Translations under genes and position numbers: made by a program
Source: Paenarthrobacter nicotinovorans
GTDB lineage: Bacteria; Actinomycetota; Actinomycetes; Actinomycetales; Micrococcaceae
NCBI RefSeq assembly: GCF_007670255.1
Contig: NZ_SZVS01000010.1
Location: 1-64,000, forward strand
DNA length: 64,000 bases
Direction of reading: 5' to 3'
Notes under the pieces: model-generated
What the model was told of the DNA's origin: nothing
Database searches by the model: none
Seen by the model: the letters and a program-made list of their open reading frames with translations, nothing else
Shown: positions 44,434 through 54,941 of the stretch, in pieces
Layout: every line of letters starts with the position of its first letter
How positions within the stretch are numbered: position 1 is the first letter of the stretch

Positions 44434-47400
44434 ATGCCCCAACGCTTGGAACATATCCAGATCCGGGACCCCTACGTCCTGACGCTCCCCGGCTCCAAGG
44501 AGTACTTGCTCTTTGGCAGCACTGACGAAAACATCTGGTCCGGTCCGGCCACGGGCTTCGACTGCTACAGGAGCAAAGACCTCGTGGCATGGGAGGGGCC
44601 GTTCCCCGCTTTCCGTCCCGCTCTCGGATTCTGGAGCAAGGAACAATACTGGGCGCCCGAAGTCCACCAGTACCGCGGCCGCTATTACATGTTCGCGACC
44701 TTCACCGCCCCCGGCCACTCCCGTGGAACCCAGATACTCTCTGCCGTGGAGCCCGAAGGCCCGTACGAGCCCTGGAGCGACGGCCCTGTCACTCCCTCCG
44801 GATGGGAGTGTCTTGACGGAACGCTGCACGTCGACCAGGACGGGGTGCCGTGGCTGGTGTTCTGCCACGAATGGAAGCAAATCGACGACGGCGCCATGGT
44901 CGCCCAACGGCTCAGTCCCGACCTCAGGAGCGCACAAGGCGAACCGCACGTCCTGTTCACGGCTTCCGAGGCCCCTTGGTCCCGCCCCTTGGACAGACCG
45001 TCCCACAGCGGCGCACCCCCGCACGTCACCGATGGCCCGTTCCTGCACAGGCTCACCAGCGGCAAGCTGATCATGCTCTGGTCCAGCTTCGGTGAGGAGG
45101 GCTACGCCATGGGTGTTGCCCGCAGCGAGTCGGGGACCGTGCTGGGCCCATGGGCCCAGGAACCCGCGGCGTTGTGGAGCAAGGACGGCGGACACGGCAT
45201 GATCGCCCGTCACCTGGACGGCGGCCTGTTCCTTACCTTGCACCAGCCCAACAAAAGTCCTGACGAGCGCGCTGCGTTCTTCCCCCTGCGCGAGCTCGAG
45301 GACACAGTGGTACTCGAGCCCGCAGCCGGTTCCCGTGACAGGAAAGCCGGTGACAGGAAAGCCATCGACCGGGAAGCCCTTGTCCGCCGGCACAACGTGC
45401 ACCAGCAGGCCTTGGACCCGCAAAGCCCGGTCTCTGTGGGCAACGGCGAATTTGCGTTCACCATGGACCTCACGGGCCTCCAGACATTTCCCGGCCTGTA
45501 CCCCGTCGGGGCAAGGGGCGAACTCCCGCCCGGAACACTCCTTGGGACCCAAGCGCAGTGGGCCTGGCACTCAGTTCCGCCCGCCGGGCCCTACACACTG
45601 GCCGGTTCCACCGTCCTCTACGATTCACCCCGCGGACCCGTCCCCTACGTGGACATGGTTGGCGAGATCGTCAACGACCGAGAGACGGATACCTCCGCCG
45701 CCGAGACGTGGCTGAGAGCCAACCCGCATCGACTGGACCTCGGTCGGATCGGTTTCCGGCTGATCGAGGACGGTCAGGAACGCGCCCTGACACCGTCAGA
45801 TGTCACGGCAACCGAACAGACCCTGGACCTCTGGACCGGCACGGTGACCAGCCGCTTCATGCTGGCGGGTCACCCCGTCAAGGTCACGACGGCGTGCCAT
45901 CCCGACGTCGACAAGCTCGGCTTGCGTGTGGAGTCGCCTGCGTTGGGGCACGGGCTGCTGATCGGCATCGACTTTCCGTACGGTTCCGAAGCCTGGCATG
46001 ACGCCGCCGACTGGACCAAGCCCGAGGCCCACTCCACGAAGCTGGACCTGCCCGCCCAAGCCCCCACCACGAACGCCACACAGTGGGTTGTGCACCGCGA
46101 ACTGGATAACTCCCGGTATGACGTCGTGGTCACTGGGAACGGCCTGGACCTTGAGCAGGCGGGCGAGCACTCCGTGCGGATCAGCGCCAAGCGGGACGTC
46201 CTGGACCTCTCCATCGCATTTGTTTCAGCCGGCGACGGTGATTGCATCCCGCGTGGCAGCAAAGAAGGCCAAGCAACCACTGTGGCGAGCCAGCAGGCGA
46301 AGCCAGGGGCCGGCGTCGTGCGTTCTCCGGAACTGGAAGCCGGCAGCTGCGTCGCGGCAGCCTCGGCCGACTGGTGGCCGCGGTTCTGGTGCTCCGGCGG
46401 CTCGATTGAATTGAACTCGACCACCGATCCCCGGGCCAAGGAATTGGAACGACGGATTGTCCTGTCCCAATATCTGACGACGATCAACTGTTCGGGATCG
46501 CTGCCGCCGCAGGAGACGGGGCTCGTGTGCAATTCGTGGCGTGGCCGCTTCCACCTGGAGATGCACTGGTGGCACGCGGCCCATTTCGCGCACTGGAACC
46601 GGGTGGAGCTCCTGCTGCCGTCCCTGCGGTGGTATTCAACGGTTTTGGATGCAGCGAGGCAGACCGCCAAGCAGCAGGGTTTTGACGGTGTCCGCTGGCC
46701 CAAACAGGTTGGACCGGATGGTCGGGAGAGCCCCAGCACCATCGGCACTTTCCTCATCTGGCAACAACCGCATCCCATCTACCTGGCCGAGCTGGTGTAC
46801 CGGGCCCATCCCACGCGGGAGGTGCTGGAGGAGTTCGCGGAGATCGTGTTCGAATCGGCGGCTTTCATGGCCAGTTTCGCCCATCCCACGCCGAGGGGGT
46901 TCGAGTTGGGGCCGCCCCTGATTCCGGCGCAGGAGAGTTATGGTGCGATCAGGTCGACGGTCACCAACCCCACATTTGAGCTGGCGTATTGGCAATGGGG
47001 GCTCCAAACAGCGACCGCCTGGCGGGAACGGCTGGGACTGGAGCCTGTGCCTGCATGGTCGGAGGTGGCCGACGGCATGGTCCGTCCGCGGGTGGTGGAC
47101 GGCGTGTATGCCGCCATGGATGTGGAGCCCTTCACCATCCGCACGGACCACCCGTCCATGCTGTGCGCACTGGGGGTCCTCCCGCAGACCGCGGTGATCG
47201 ACCCGGACGTCATGCGCGCTACGTTGAAGGACGTCCTGGCGGACTGGGACTGGGGCAGCACCTGGGGTTGGGATTACACCGTCATGGCCATGACCGCCGC
47301 ACGCCTGGGCGATCCCGAGGCCGCTGTGGACGCGCTCCTGCTGGACGCCGGCAAGAACACAGTGCTTCCCAACGGCCACAACCGCCAAACCGACTCTCTG

Positions 47401-47544
47401 CCGTTGTACTTGCCCGGAAATGGTGGTCTGCTGGCCGCGGCGGCCCTGATGGCGGCGGGCTGGGACAACGGACCGGATCGTCACGCCCCGGGTTTCCCGC
47501 CGGACTGGACTGTGAGGTGGGAAGGACTGGTGCAATCCCCCTAG
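44434..47544 (+). CDS. Fusion of GH43-like five-bladed propeller and (alpha/alpha)6 six-hairpin glycosidase-like domain
   Basis: A cytoplasmic protein (no signal peptide) of 1036 residues. The ATG at 44434 has GAGGAG six bases upstream; earlier in-frame ATGs lack one. Residues 1 to about 295 look like a GH43 propeller: RDPYV (Asp12), WAPEVH (73-78), LDGTLHVDQDG (Asp128) and TDGPFLHRLTSGK (199-211). In the last motif Asp200 stands where many GH43 enzymes have the acid Glu. After a charged linker, residues about 335-1030 form a six-hairpin type domain (SVGNGEFAFTMDLTGLQTF, WRGRFHLEMHWWHAAHFAHW, WDWGSTWGWDYTVMAM). Each half resembles a separate glycosidase. The substrate is unknown, perhaps an imported oligosaccharide captured by the divergent lipoprotein. 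Confidence 0.85.
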   Translation: MPQRLEHIQIRDPYVLTLPGSKEYLLFGSTDENIWSGPATGFDCYRSKDLVAWEGPFPAFRPALGFWSKEQYWAPEVHQYRGRYYMFATFTAPGHSRGTQILSAVEPEGPYEPWSDGPVTPSGWECLDGTLHVDQDGVPWLVFCHEWKQIDDGAMVAQRLSPDLRSAQGEPHVLFTASEAPWSRPLDRPSHSGAPPHVTDGPFLHRLTSGKLIMLWSSFGEEGYAMGVARSESGTVLGPWAQEPAALWSKDGGHGMIARHLDGGLFLTLHQPNKSPDERAAFFPLRELEDTVVLEPAAGSRDRKAGDRKAIDREALVRRHNVHQQALDPQSPVSVGNGEFAFTMDLTGLQTFPGLYPVGARGELPPGTLLGTQAQWAWHSVPPAGPYTLAGSTVLYDSPRGPVPYVDMVGEIVNDRETDTSAAETWLRANPHRLDLGRIGFRLIEDGQERALTPSDVTATEQTLDLWTGTVTSRFMLAGHPVKVTTACHPDVDKLGLRVESPALGHGLLIGIDFPYGSEAWHDAADWTKPEAHSTKLDLPAQAPTTNATQWVVHRELDNSRYDVVVTGNGLDLEQAGEHSVRISAKRDVLDLSIAFVSAGDGDCIPRGSKEGQATTVASQQAKPGAGVVRSPELEAGSCVAAASADWWPRFWCSGGSIELNSTTDPRAKELERRIVLSQYLTTINCSGSLPPQETGLVCNSWRGRFHLEMHWWHAAHFAHWNRVELLLPSLRWYSTVLDAARQTAKQQGFDGVRWPKQVGPDGRESPSTIGTFLIWQQPHPIYLAELVYRAHPTREVLEEFAEIVFESAAFMASFAHPTPRGFELGPPLIPAQESYGAIRSTVTNPTFELAYWQWGLQTATAWRERLGLEPVPAWSEVADGMVRPRVVDGVYAAMDVEPFTIRTDHPSMLCALGVLPQTAVIDPDVMRATLKDVLADWDWGSTWGWDYTVMAMTAARLGDPEAAVDALLLDAGKNTVLPNGHNRQTDSLPLYLPGNGGLLAAAALMAAGWDNGPDRHAPGFPPDWTVRWEGLVQSP

Positions 47545-47553
47545 TTGCTCTTG

Positions 47554-47706
47554 TTAACGGGGGCGGGGGCCTACTGCGGCTCCCACGAGAGCGCCAAGAC
47601 CAATGCCCACAAGGATCCCCAGGAAGGGAGAGTTGAAGATCAACTGCCCGACAATCAGCCCCACGGCAGCACCCAGCAGGCAGGAAATCCACAGCTGATT
47701 GTTCAT
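47554..47706 (-). CDS. Small membrane protein, 50 residues
   Basis: Begins MNNQLWISCLLGAAVGLIVG and ends in GPRPR, with two glycine-rich hydrophobic segments (residues about 5-22 and 28-46). The ATG at 47706 has GGAGG four bases upstream. I do not recognise the family; the Gly-zipper-like repeats suggest an oligomeric or membrane-inserting protein. The stop lies ten bases from the convergent glycosidase stop. It is downstream of the YihY/BrkB gene by 18 bases and may share its message. Confidence 0.65.
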   Translation of the reverse strand: MNNQLWISCLLGAAVGLIVGQLIFNSPFLGILVGIGLGALVGAAVGPRPR

Positions 47707-47724
47707 TCGGCCTCCAATCGCTGG

Positions 47725-48810
47725 TCAGGTACGCGGCACTACGCGACGCGAACCGAGGACCTTCTTCCGTGGATTCTCCCCCGACTCCGTATCCGCCTCA
47801 CGAACAGCCGACCACGATGCCGAAACCAGGTACACCTGGCTCACCAGGTTGAACCAGATCAGCAGGCCAATGATGATGGCGAACGACGCCAAAACGGGGT
47901 TGTTGCCGGAACGGGCAAGAAGTTCAGTACTGAAAAACTGCAGAACGGTGGTTCCTACACCTGCCAGCACTACTCCTTCGAGGAACGCGCGCCGGGTTAA
48001 AGAGAGGCCACCGGCGACGCGGAACAGTACTGCCGCCGTCGCGCAGTTCAGCAACAGCGGAACCACAATTTTCACGACCGCGGCAATCGGGGCGGCGACA
48101 TTCTCATCAAGACGCAGCAGCTGGAAGAACCAATCCGCCGCTGTTCCAAAAATCAGGGAGGCACCGGCACTGACCACCAGGATCACGCCGAGGAGCAGCA
48201 GGGTGCCGGCATCGATAAGCTTCTGGAGGATGGCATTACGCACCAAGGGGCCCTCGTTCATGACGCCTCGCAAGCCTTCCCTGACGCTCGCGATCCAGCC
48301 GAGGGAGGTGAAGATGGTGACGGCGGCAGCGATGACCGCGGTCCAGCCCAGGCCCGAGGGATTGAGCAGCGACTGGGGATCCACCAGGCCCTCGCCGCCG
48401 TTGACCTGCAGCAAGCCCGGCGCCGCGGAGGCCACGCTTCGGATAACCGCGTCCTCCAGTACCGGGTTACCGCCCAAGACAATGCCGGCGATGGCGAAGC
48501 CCGTGGTGAGAAGACCTGTTACAGAGAAGAACATGTTGAAACCGATGCCGGCACTCAGGAGGGGCCCGTGTTGGCGCGTGTAGTGCTGGAACGAGCGCAT
48601 GGCCCGGTTGGTGTTCAGTCGAGCCATGAAAAGCGCGAAGAAGGCACCGGCTTTCTTCAGCGGACCTTCCCCGGCGCGCTTGGCATGACCCCAGTCCTGC
48701 CGCTTCCGGAGCAGCTCAAGCTTGAGTTTCGCCAGTTCAGTTGGCAGTGGAGGAGCGCCTGCCTCCGCGGCCTGAATCCGCTTGCTGTTCTTCGTCAGTA
48801 TCGCCGCCAA
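47725..48810 (-). CDS. YihY/virulence factor BrkB family membrane protein
   Basis: Six helices follow a cytoplasmic N-terminus. Family features are RSFQHYTRQHGPLLSAGIGFNMFF (split by the first helix), FTSLGWIASVREGLRGVM and FAIIIGLLIWFNLVSQVYLV. The name RNase BN for this family is a known misannotation; function is unsettled. The frame is open to 48924. I choose the TTG at 48810, with GGGAAGAG seven bases upstream, because conserved-looking sequence (KLKLELLRKRQDWGHAKRAG) extends beyond the first ATG at 48627. That start overlaps the RNA-ligase-like gene by 74 bases. Confidence 0.85.
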   Translation of the reverse strand: MAAILTKNSKRIQAAEAGAPPLPTELAKLKLELLRKRQDWGHAKRAGEGPLKKAGAFFALFMARLNTNRAMRSFQHYTRQHGPLLSAGIGFNMFFSVTGLLTTGFAIAGIVLGGNPVLEDAVIRSVASAAPGLLQVNGGEGLVDPQSLLNPSGLGWTAVIAAAVTIFTSLGWIASVREGLRGVMNEGPLVRNAILQKLIDAGTLLLLGVILVVSAGASLIFGTAADWFFQLLRLDENVAAPIAAVVKIVVPLLLNCATAAVLFRVAGGLSLTRRAFLEGVVLAGVGTTVLQFFSTELLARSGNNPVLASFAIIIGLLIWFNLVSQVYLVSASWSAVREADTESGENPRKKVLGSRRVVPRT

Positions 48811-49414
48811 AGTCGAGCTCTTCCCGTAGCTGCCAAATTCCGTTGGTGTCGTGCTCGTAAAGTCCCATGCTAACCACAGGGAAGGTGGCTCGGTAATCTC
48901 TGAGGACCGTTTCGGCCTCATCAAGATTTTCCTGGGCGACGTCGTGCGCCACGGTCACGTGCGGATGGTAGGGAAAAGGAAGTGTCCGTTCGAGGGGGCC
49001 GCTCTGGAGTTTCTCGTGCAATTGCACGCATTCCTCAAAGCCTTCTTCGACGTTCACGAACACCACGGGCGAGACGGGCCGGAAGGATCCCGTGCCGGAG
49101 ATCGTGATGTGGAAGGGCTCCTGGTTGCGGGCTACTTCCCTCACGTGTTCACGGGTAGCCGCCCAGTCCTGGGTGGGGGTGGTGGTGATCAACGTGATGT
49201 GGGCGGGAATGACATCAGCCATCGGGTCTCCGAAGGAAGCCCGCCATTCCTGAAGCTCGCGGGCTACCTCCGGCGGGAAGCCCAGGATCACTCCCACGCA
49301 CATGGCGTCACCGGCGCCGCAATCAGCGCCGGTGACAGCGGGCTGGCGGGAGTCGTCAGGACCCACACCCTTGCGGGTGTCGGTCTTGACGTTGAGCTGG
49401 CCAGCGGCGCACAT
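48737..49414 (-). CDS. 2'-5' RNA ligase / cyclic phosphodiesterase-like protein
   Basis: A 225-residue member of the 2H phosphoesterase fold, with the two HxT motifs HITLITTT and HVTVAHD about 90 residues apart, plus HPHVT-preceding PFPYHP. These enzymes act on 2',3'-cyclic phosphates or related linkages; the substrate here is unknown. The ATG at 49414 follows the trpS stop by four bases; GDAMCVG (ATG further in) is an alternative start since the first 35 residues look unstructured. It is in series with trpS. Confidence 0.85.
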   Translation of the reverse strand: MCAAGQLNVKTDTRKGVGPDDSRQPAVTGADCGAGDAMCVGVILGFPPEVARELQEWRASFGDPMADVIPAHITLITTTPTQDWAATREHVREVARNQEPFHITISGTGSFRPVSPVVFVNVEEGFEECVQLHEKLQSGPLERTLPFPYHPHVTVAHDVAQENLDEAETVLRDYRATFPVVSMGLYEHDTNGIWQLREELDFGGDTDEEQQADSGRGGRRSSTAN

Positions 49415-49418
49415 GGAC

Positions 49419-51364
<1,946 letters not shown>

Positions 51365-51371
51365 CCGCTCT

Positions 51372-51377
51372 ACTCTA
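51372..51377 (-). promoter_or_regulatory. Putative -10 box for leaderless exodeoxyribonuclease transcript
   Basis: TAGAGT seven bases before the GTG start; its first three bases are the stop codon of the upstream gene. Confidence 0.4.
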
Positions 51378-51941
51378 GTCGATGATGGTGCCGGCCACCG
51401 GCTCGTCCGAGCCGCCGGAAGACTTGATCATGTCCCTGGCATTGGTGGCCGTAATGGCGATGGTTTCCAGGGCGCGGTTGATGGTGTCCTGGTTCGCGGC
51501 GGCACCCTTGGCGCGTTCCTCGTCGACTACCCGGACCTGGACCTGAACGATCTTGAAAGAGTGGTCAAGCTTGAGGTCCCGGACCTCGTCCGCCTGGCTG
51601 CGCTCGGCGACCACACGGGTGCCGCCGTTGTCAGCAACGTTCGACGACGGCGCGCGGCCGGCTGCTGCGTTGAACGCATTGTGCGCTTCAGTCAGCTTTG
51701 CTCCTGCCCGCTGGGCTGCCCTGCGGATACTCAGGACCACGAAGGTGGCCAAAGCCAGCCAACCGAAGGCCACCACAGCCACGACCCAACCGACGACGTC
51801 GTTCTGGTTGGCCGCAAAGATAACGGCTACCAGGAAGGCGATGATGACGACCGTCATCCCCAAGCCACCGATACGGAAGCCCTTGAACATGCCTTTGCCG
51901 GCGGCGGACGTGGACGGGTGCGGGTCACCGAGAGATTGCAT
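51375..51941 (-). CDS. Membrane protein of unknown function
   Basis: A 188-residue protein I do not recognise. Two hydrophobic helices (TVVIIAFLVAVIFAA at about 30-44 and VVGWVVAVVAFGWLALATFVV at about 49-69) form a hairpin, followed by a soluble, mostly helical region of 115 residues with many charged residues and no cysteine. The soluble part (VRDLKLDHSFKIVQVQVRVV) has a mixed strand pattern. The gene lies between the ABC exporter and exodeoxyribonuclease genes, and its stop codon overlaps the likely -10 box of the latter. Confidence 0.75.
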   Translation of the reverse strand: MQSLGDPHPSTSAAGKGMFKGFRIGGLGMTVVIIAFLVAVIFAANQNDVVGWVVAVVAFGWLALATFVVLSIRRAAQRAGAKLTEAHNAFNAAAGRAPSSNVADNGGTRVVAERSQADEVRDLKLDHSFKIVQVQVRVVDEERAKGAAANQDTINRALETIAITATNARDMIKSSGGSDEPVAGTIID

Positions 51942-52064
51942 GAACCCATTCTCTCAAACGCACAAAGGTGCCCCGGACGCTTCCACGGACGGCGAACACG
52001 CGGGTTTTTGTATACCTGATGCGCCTAAAAGGCCCATAAGCGCGTTGGCTGTACAAAAACTCCA

Positions 52065-52898
52065 TCACTTGAGGAAGAGTCGGCGCAGCCTTCCTGTGGT
52101 GAGCATGATTCCCAGTGCGATCATCACCAGGTAATAGCCCACGTGGATGGCGGTGGCAGGGGTGAAGACACCCACACTGATCTGCCGCAGAAGCTCCACT
52201 CCGTGCCACAGGGGCATGGCCTGGATTAACCACTGGATCGGCTGCGGGTAGACACTCAGCGGATAGAACGTGGCGCTGAACAGGAACATGGGCAGGAGGA
52301 AGAAGTTGATCCAGTCCATCTGCTGGAAGGTCTTCATGAAGCTGGTGATGCCCATGCCAAAGCTGGCGAAGCCGAAAGCGATCAACACCGACGCTGGAAT
52401 CACCAGGATGGCCCACCAACTGGTGAGCAGCCCCATCACACCCATGACCGCCGTGAACCCCGTGGCATAGAGAAGACCGCGCAGCAACGCCAGGAAAATT
52501 TCCCCGATGGCAACGTCCAACGGGCCAAGGGAGGTGTAGAGCATCCCCTGATACAGCTTGGCAAAGTTCATCTTGAAGAAGACGTTCCACGTGGAGTCGT
52601 AGATGGCACCGTTCATCGCCGAAACCGCCAGGAGTGCAGGGGCGATGTAGGCGGCATAGCTGATCTCCGCACCTCCCGGCCCTTGCACGGTACCCACGAT
52701 CGAGCCCATACCCACCCCCATGGCCAGCAGGAAGAGCACGGGCTCGAAAAACCCGGACACCAGCACCAGCCAAGTGCTGGATTTCGCGGCCATCAGGCCA
52801 CGCCCCACCACGGCCCGGGCGTTGCGGGAGTACAGGGAACCGAACTTGCGCTCCCTGGCAACATCGGTGGCGCTGTGCCCGCCCGTCAGGACGCTCAT
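52065..52898 (-). CDS. ABC-2 type transporter permease (second, NodJ-like)
   Basis: A 277-residue permease with six helices. Family marks are PVLFLLAMGVGMGSIVG, the conserved ATFYPLSVYPQPIQWL motif before the last helix, and MPLWHGVELLRQI. The start at 52898 overlaps the preceding permease by four bases (ATGA). With the other permease and the ATPase it forms an exporter of the NodIJ/DrrAB class. The frame is open far upstream in the wrong register and that part is not coding. Confidence 0.92.
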   Translation of the reverse strand: MSVLTGGHSATDVARERKFGSLYSRNARAVVGRGLMAAKSSTWLVLVSGFFEPVLFLLAMGVGMGSIVGTVQGPGGAEISYAAYIAPALLAVSAMNGAIYDSTWNVFFKMNFAKLYQGMLYTSLGPLDVAIGEIFLALLRGLLYATGFTAVMGVMGLLTSWWAILVIPASVLIAFGFASFGMGITSFMKTFQQMDWINFFLLPMFLFSATFYPLSVYPQPIQWLIQAMPLWHGVELLRQISVGVFTPATAIHVGYYLVMIALGIMLTTGRLRRLFLK

Positions 52899-53749
52899 GA
52901 ACCCATCCTTTTCACGAATTGGCGGCGGACCAGAACCCAGCCCACCACGGCCGACGCCAGCAGGAACACCGCATGGGTAATGGTCAGCAACGGGTTCTCG
53001 TCCATCCCGTAGGTGAACACCCGGCCCAGCTCCGTCCCGTGCCAGACCGGGGAGATCCAGCCGATCCAGCGCACGGCAATCGGCAAGGTGTCCAAGGGGA
53101 AGAACGTCCCGGAGAAAAGGAACAAGGGCATCACGATGAACCGCTGAACCAACGCGAACTGCCCCTTGTCCTGGGTGATGCCCGCCGCATAGGCCATAAG
53201 TGGCAACCCGAAGGAAAGTGCCGCAACAGTCGCGACGATCGCAGAGACCCAACCCCACGGACCCGGCGATGCACCGAACATGGCAACTACCGCGAAGTAG
53301 ACCACCGACTGCAGCAGGAACCTCAGCGTGCTGGCCATGATGTGTCCGCTGGCGATCTGCTGCGGTGTCAACGGCGAGGCATGCGGCCCGTAAAACACGC
53401 GGCGCCACTTGAATCCATCCATGACAGGATAGGAAAACTCTCCCGACGCCGTCATCACGGCAGCGGAGACCAGCAACGCCGGCGCCACGAACTCCAGGTA
53501 ACTCACCCCGCCGAAGGCCGACACACTGTTGGCGTCCACCAAACTGGCCAGGCCAACTCCCATGGCGAACAGATACGCCACAGGCTGCCCAACGCTGTAC
53601 AGGATCACGGACCAGCCGTAATTGCGCATGACCCTCAGGACCTGCTCGGCGTAGAAGAAGGAACCCCAACGGCGCGCCCGGGCAGCCGAAACCTCAGGTG
53701 GGTGGGCCCGCAAAGGGGGCACCGCCGTCGTGCTTGGTTTGTCAGTCAA
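52895..53749 (-). CDS. ABC-2 type transporter permease (first, NodJ-like)
   Basis: A 284-residue permease related to the one downstream. It has AYLFAMGVGLASLVD, LLVSAAVMTASGEFSYPVMDG, SGTFFPLDTLPIAVRWIGWI and SPVWHGTELGRV, the ABC-2 signature elements. TTG start at 53749 with a GGGGGA site. The ATPase gene ends eight bases upstream. Two distinct permeases suggest a heterodimeric exporter; the cargo (lipid, polysaccharide or drug) is unknown. Confidence 0.92.
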   Translation of the reverse strand: MTDKPSTTAVPPLRAHPPEVSAARARRWGSFFYAEQVLRVMRNYGWSVILYSVGQPVAYLFAMGVGLASLVDANSVSAFGGVSYLEFVAPALLVSAAVMTASGEFSYPVMDGFKWRRVFYGPHASPLTPQQIASGHIMASTLRFLLQSVVYFAVVAMFGASPGPWGWVSAIVATVAALSFGLPLMAYAAGITQDKGQFALVQRFIVMPLFLFSGTFFPLDTLPIAVRWIGWISPVWHGTELGRVFTYGMDENPLLTITHAVFLLASAVVGWVLVRRQFVKRMGS

Positions 53750-53757
53750 CGGTCCCC

Positions 53758-54744
53758 CTAGTCAACGAGGCTCCTGCCCGTCAGCCGGAGGAACACGTCC
53801 TCGAGTGAGGAGCGCCGCACCAGCGATGTCAGCGGCCTCAGTCCGCGGGCGGTGACCTGTTCCAGCGCTGCCTCGCCATCGTGTGCGTAGATCAGCACGC
53901 GGTCAGGCAGCGTCTCGAGCCGCTCGCCGATGGCTTGAAGTTCGACGCCGATTGTCGCGTTCCGCTCGGAACCGAACCTGAGCTCGAGTACTTCGCGCGA
54001 CGAATGCTCGCGGATCAATGCCGCCGGCGAGCCTTCGGCCATGATCCGGCCCTTGTCCACCACGATGAGCCGGTCGCACAGCTGCTCGGCCTCGTCCATG
54101 TAGTGCGTAGTGAGGATGAGCGTGACCCCGCTTTCCTTGAGCCTGAACAGCCGGTCCCAGAGAATGTGGCGCGCCTGCGGGTCCAGGCCGGTGGTGGGCT
54201 CGTCCAGGAGCAGGACGCGGGGTTCATTGATGAGCGAACGGGCGATGGTGAGCCGTCGCTTCATGCCGCCGGAGAGCGCATCAACCTTTGAGTTGGCTTT
54301 GTCCGTGAGCTGGGCGAATTCCAGGAGCTCATCGGCCTTGGGCCGCAGGTAGCTCAGGGGCAGCCCGAAGTACCGGCCGTAGACAATGAGGTTTTCCCGG
54401 ACCTTGAGCTCTTCGTCCAGGTTGTCCTGCTGGGGAACCACTCCCAGGTGCGCGCGGACCTCGGGGCCATGCGTCTCGGGGTCCAGCCCCATGATGTTCA
54501 GCGAGCCGGACGTGCGTTGGGAGACGCCGCCGATCATTTTCATGGTGGTCGATTTCCCGGCGCCGTTGGGCCCCAGCAGGCCGAAAGACTCCCCTGCCGG
54601 CACGTCGAAGGAGATGTTGTCGACAGCGGTGAGCTCACCGTAGGTCTTGGTGAGGTTGTGTGCGCTGATGACTGTGGGTGGGTTCATGTCGAAGCTGGCT
54701 TGTGGTGATTCCGGCGAGGCAGAGCGGATTGCTTCATTGTGCAC
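53758..54744 (-). CDS. ABC transporter ATP-binding protein (NodI/DrrA class)
   Basis: A 328-residue ATPase with Walker A GPNGAGKST, signature LSGGMKRRLTIARSL and Walker B VLLLDEPTTGLDPQARH. The C-terminal 100 residues form the DrrA-type accessory region. GTG at 54744 with TAGTCT seven bases upstream supports a leaderless start; an ATG at 54687 just before the domain is the alternative. It heads the operon with the two ABC-2 permeases. Confidence 0.93.
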   Translation of the reverse strand: MHNEAIRSASPESPQASFDMNPPTVISAHNLTKTYGELTAVDNISFDVPAGESFGLLGPNGAGKSTTMKMIGGVSQRTSGSLNIMGLDPETHGPEVRAHLGVVPQQDNLDEELKVRENLIVYGRYFGLPLSYLRPKADELLEFAQLTDKANSKVDALSGGMKRRLTIARSLINEPRVLLLDEPTTGLDPQARHILWDRLFRLKESGVTLILTTHYMDEAEQLCDRLIVVDKGRIMAEGSPAALIREHSSREVLELRFGSERNATIGVELQAIGERLETLPDRVLIYAHDGEAALEQVTARGLRPLTSLVRRSSLEDVFLRLTGRSLVD

Positions 54745-54751
54745 CCTCAGC

Positions 54752-54757
54752 AGACTA
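54752..54757 (-). promoter_or_regulatory. Putative -10 box of the ABC exporter operon
   Basis: TAGTCT on the minus strand, seven bases before the GTG start at 54744. Confidence 0.45.
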
Positions 54758-54941
54758 GTAGCGCCAAGGAAGATGTGAAAGATCTATTCCGCAAATTTAT
54801 TGAATATAGTCGCCCCGCGAGCGCCGCGTGTTCCGGAAAAGATGGGCTGAACCGCGTCACGAACCTGCCTTTCGGCAGACCGTCCATATGTGGAGCAAAT
54901 CGCCTCCGCGGCAATCTCAACGTATGGCTAGGAGAACCCCC

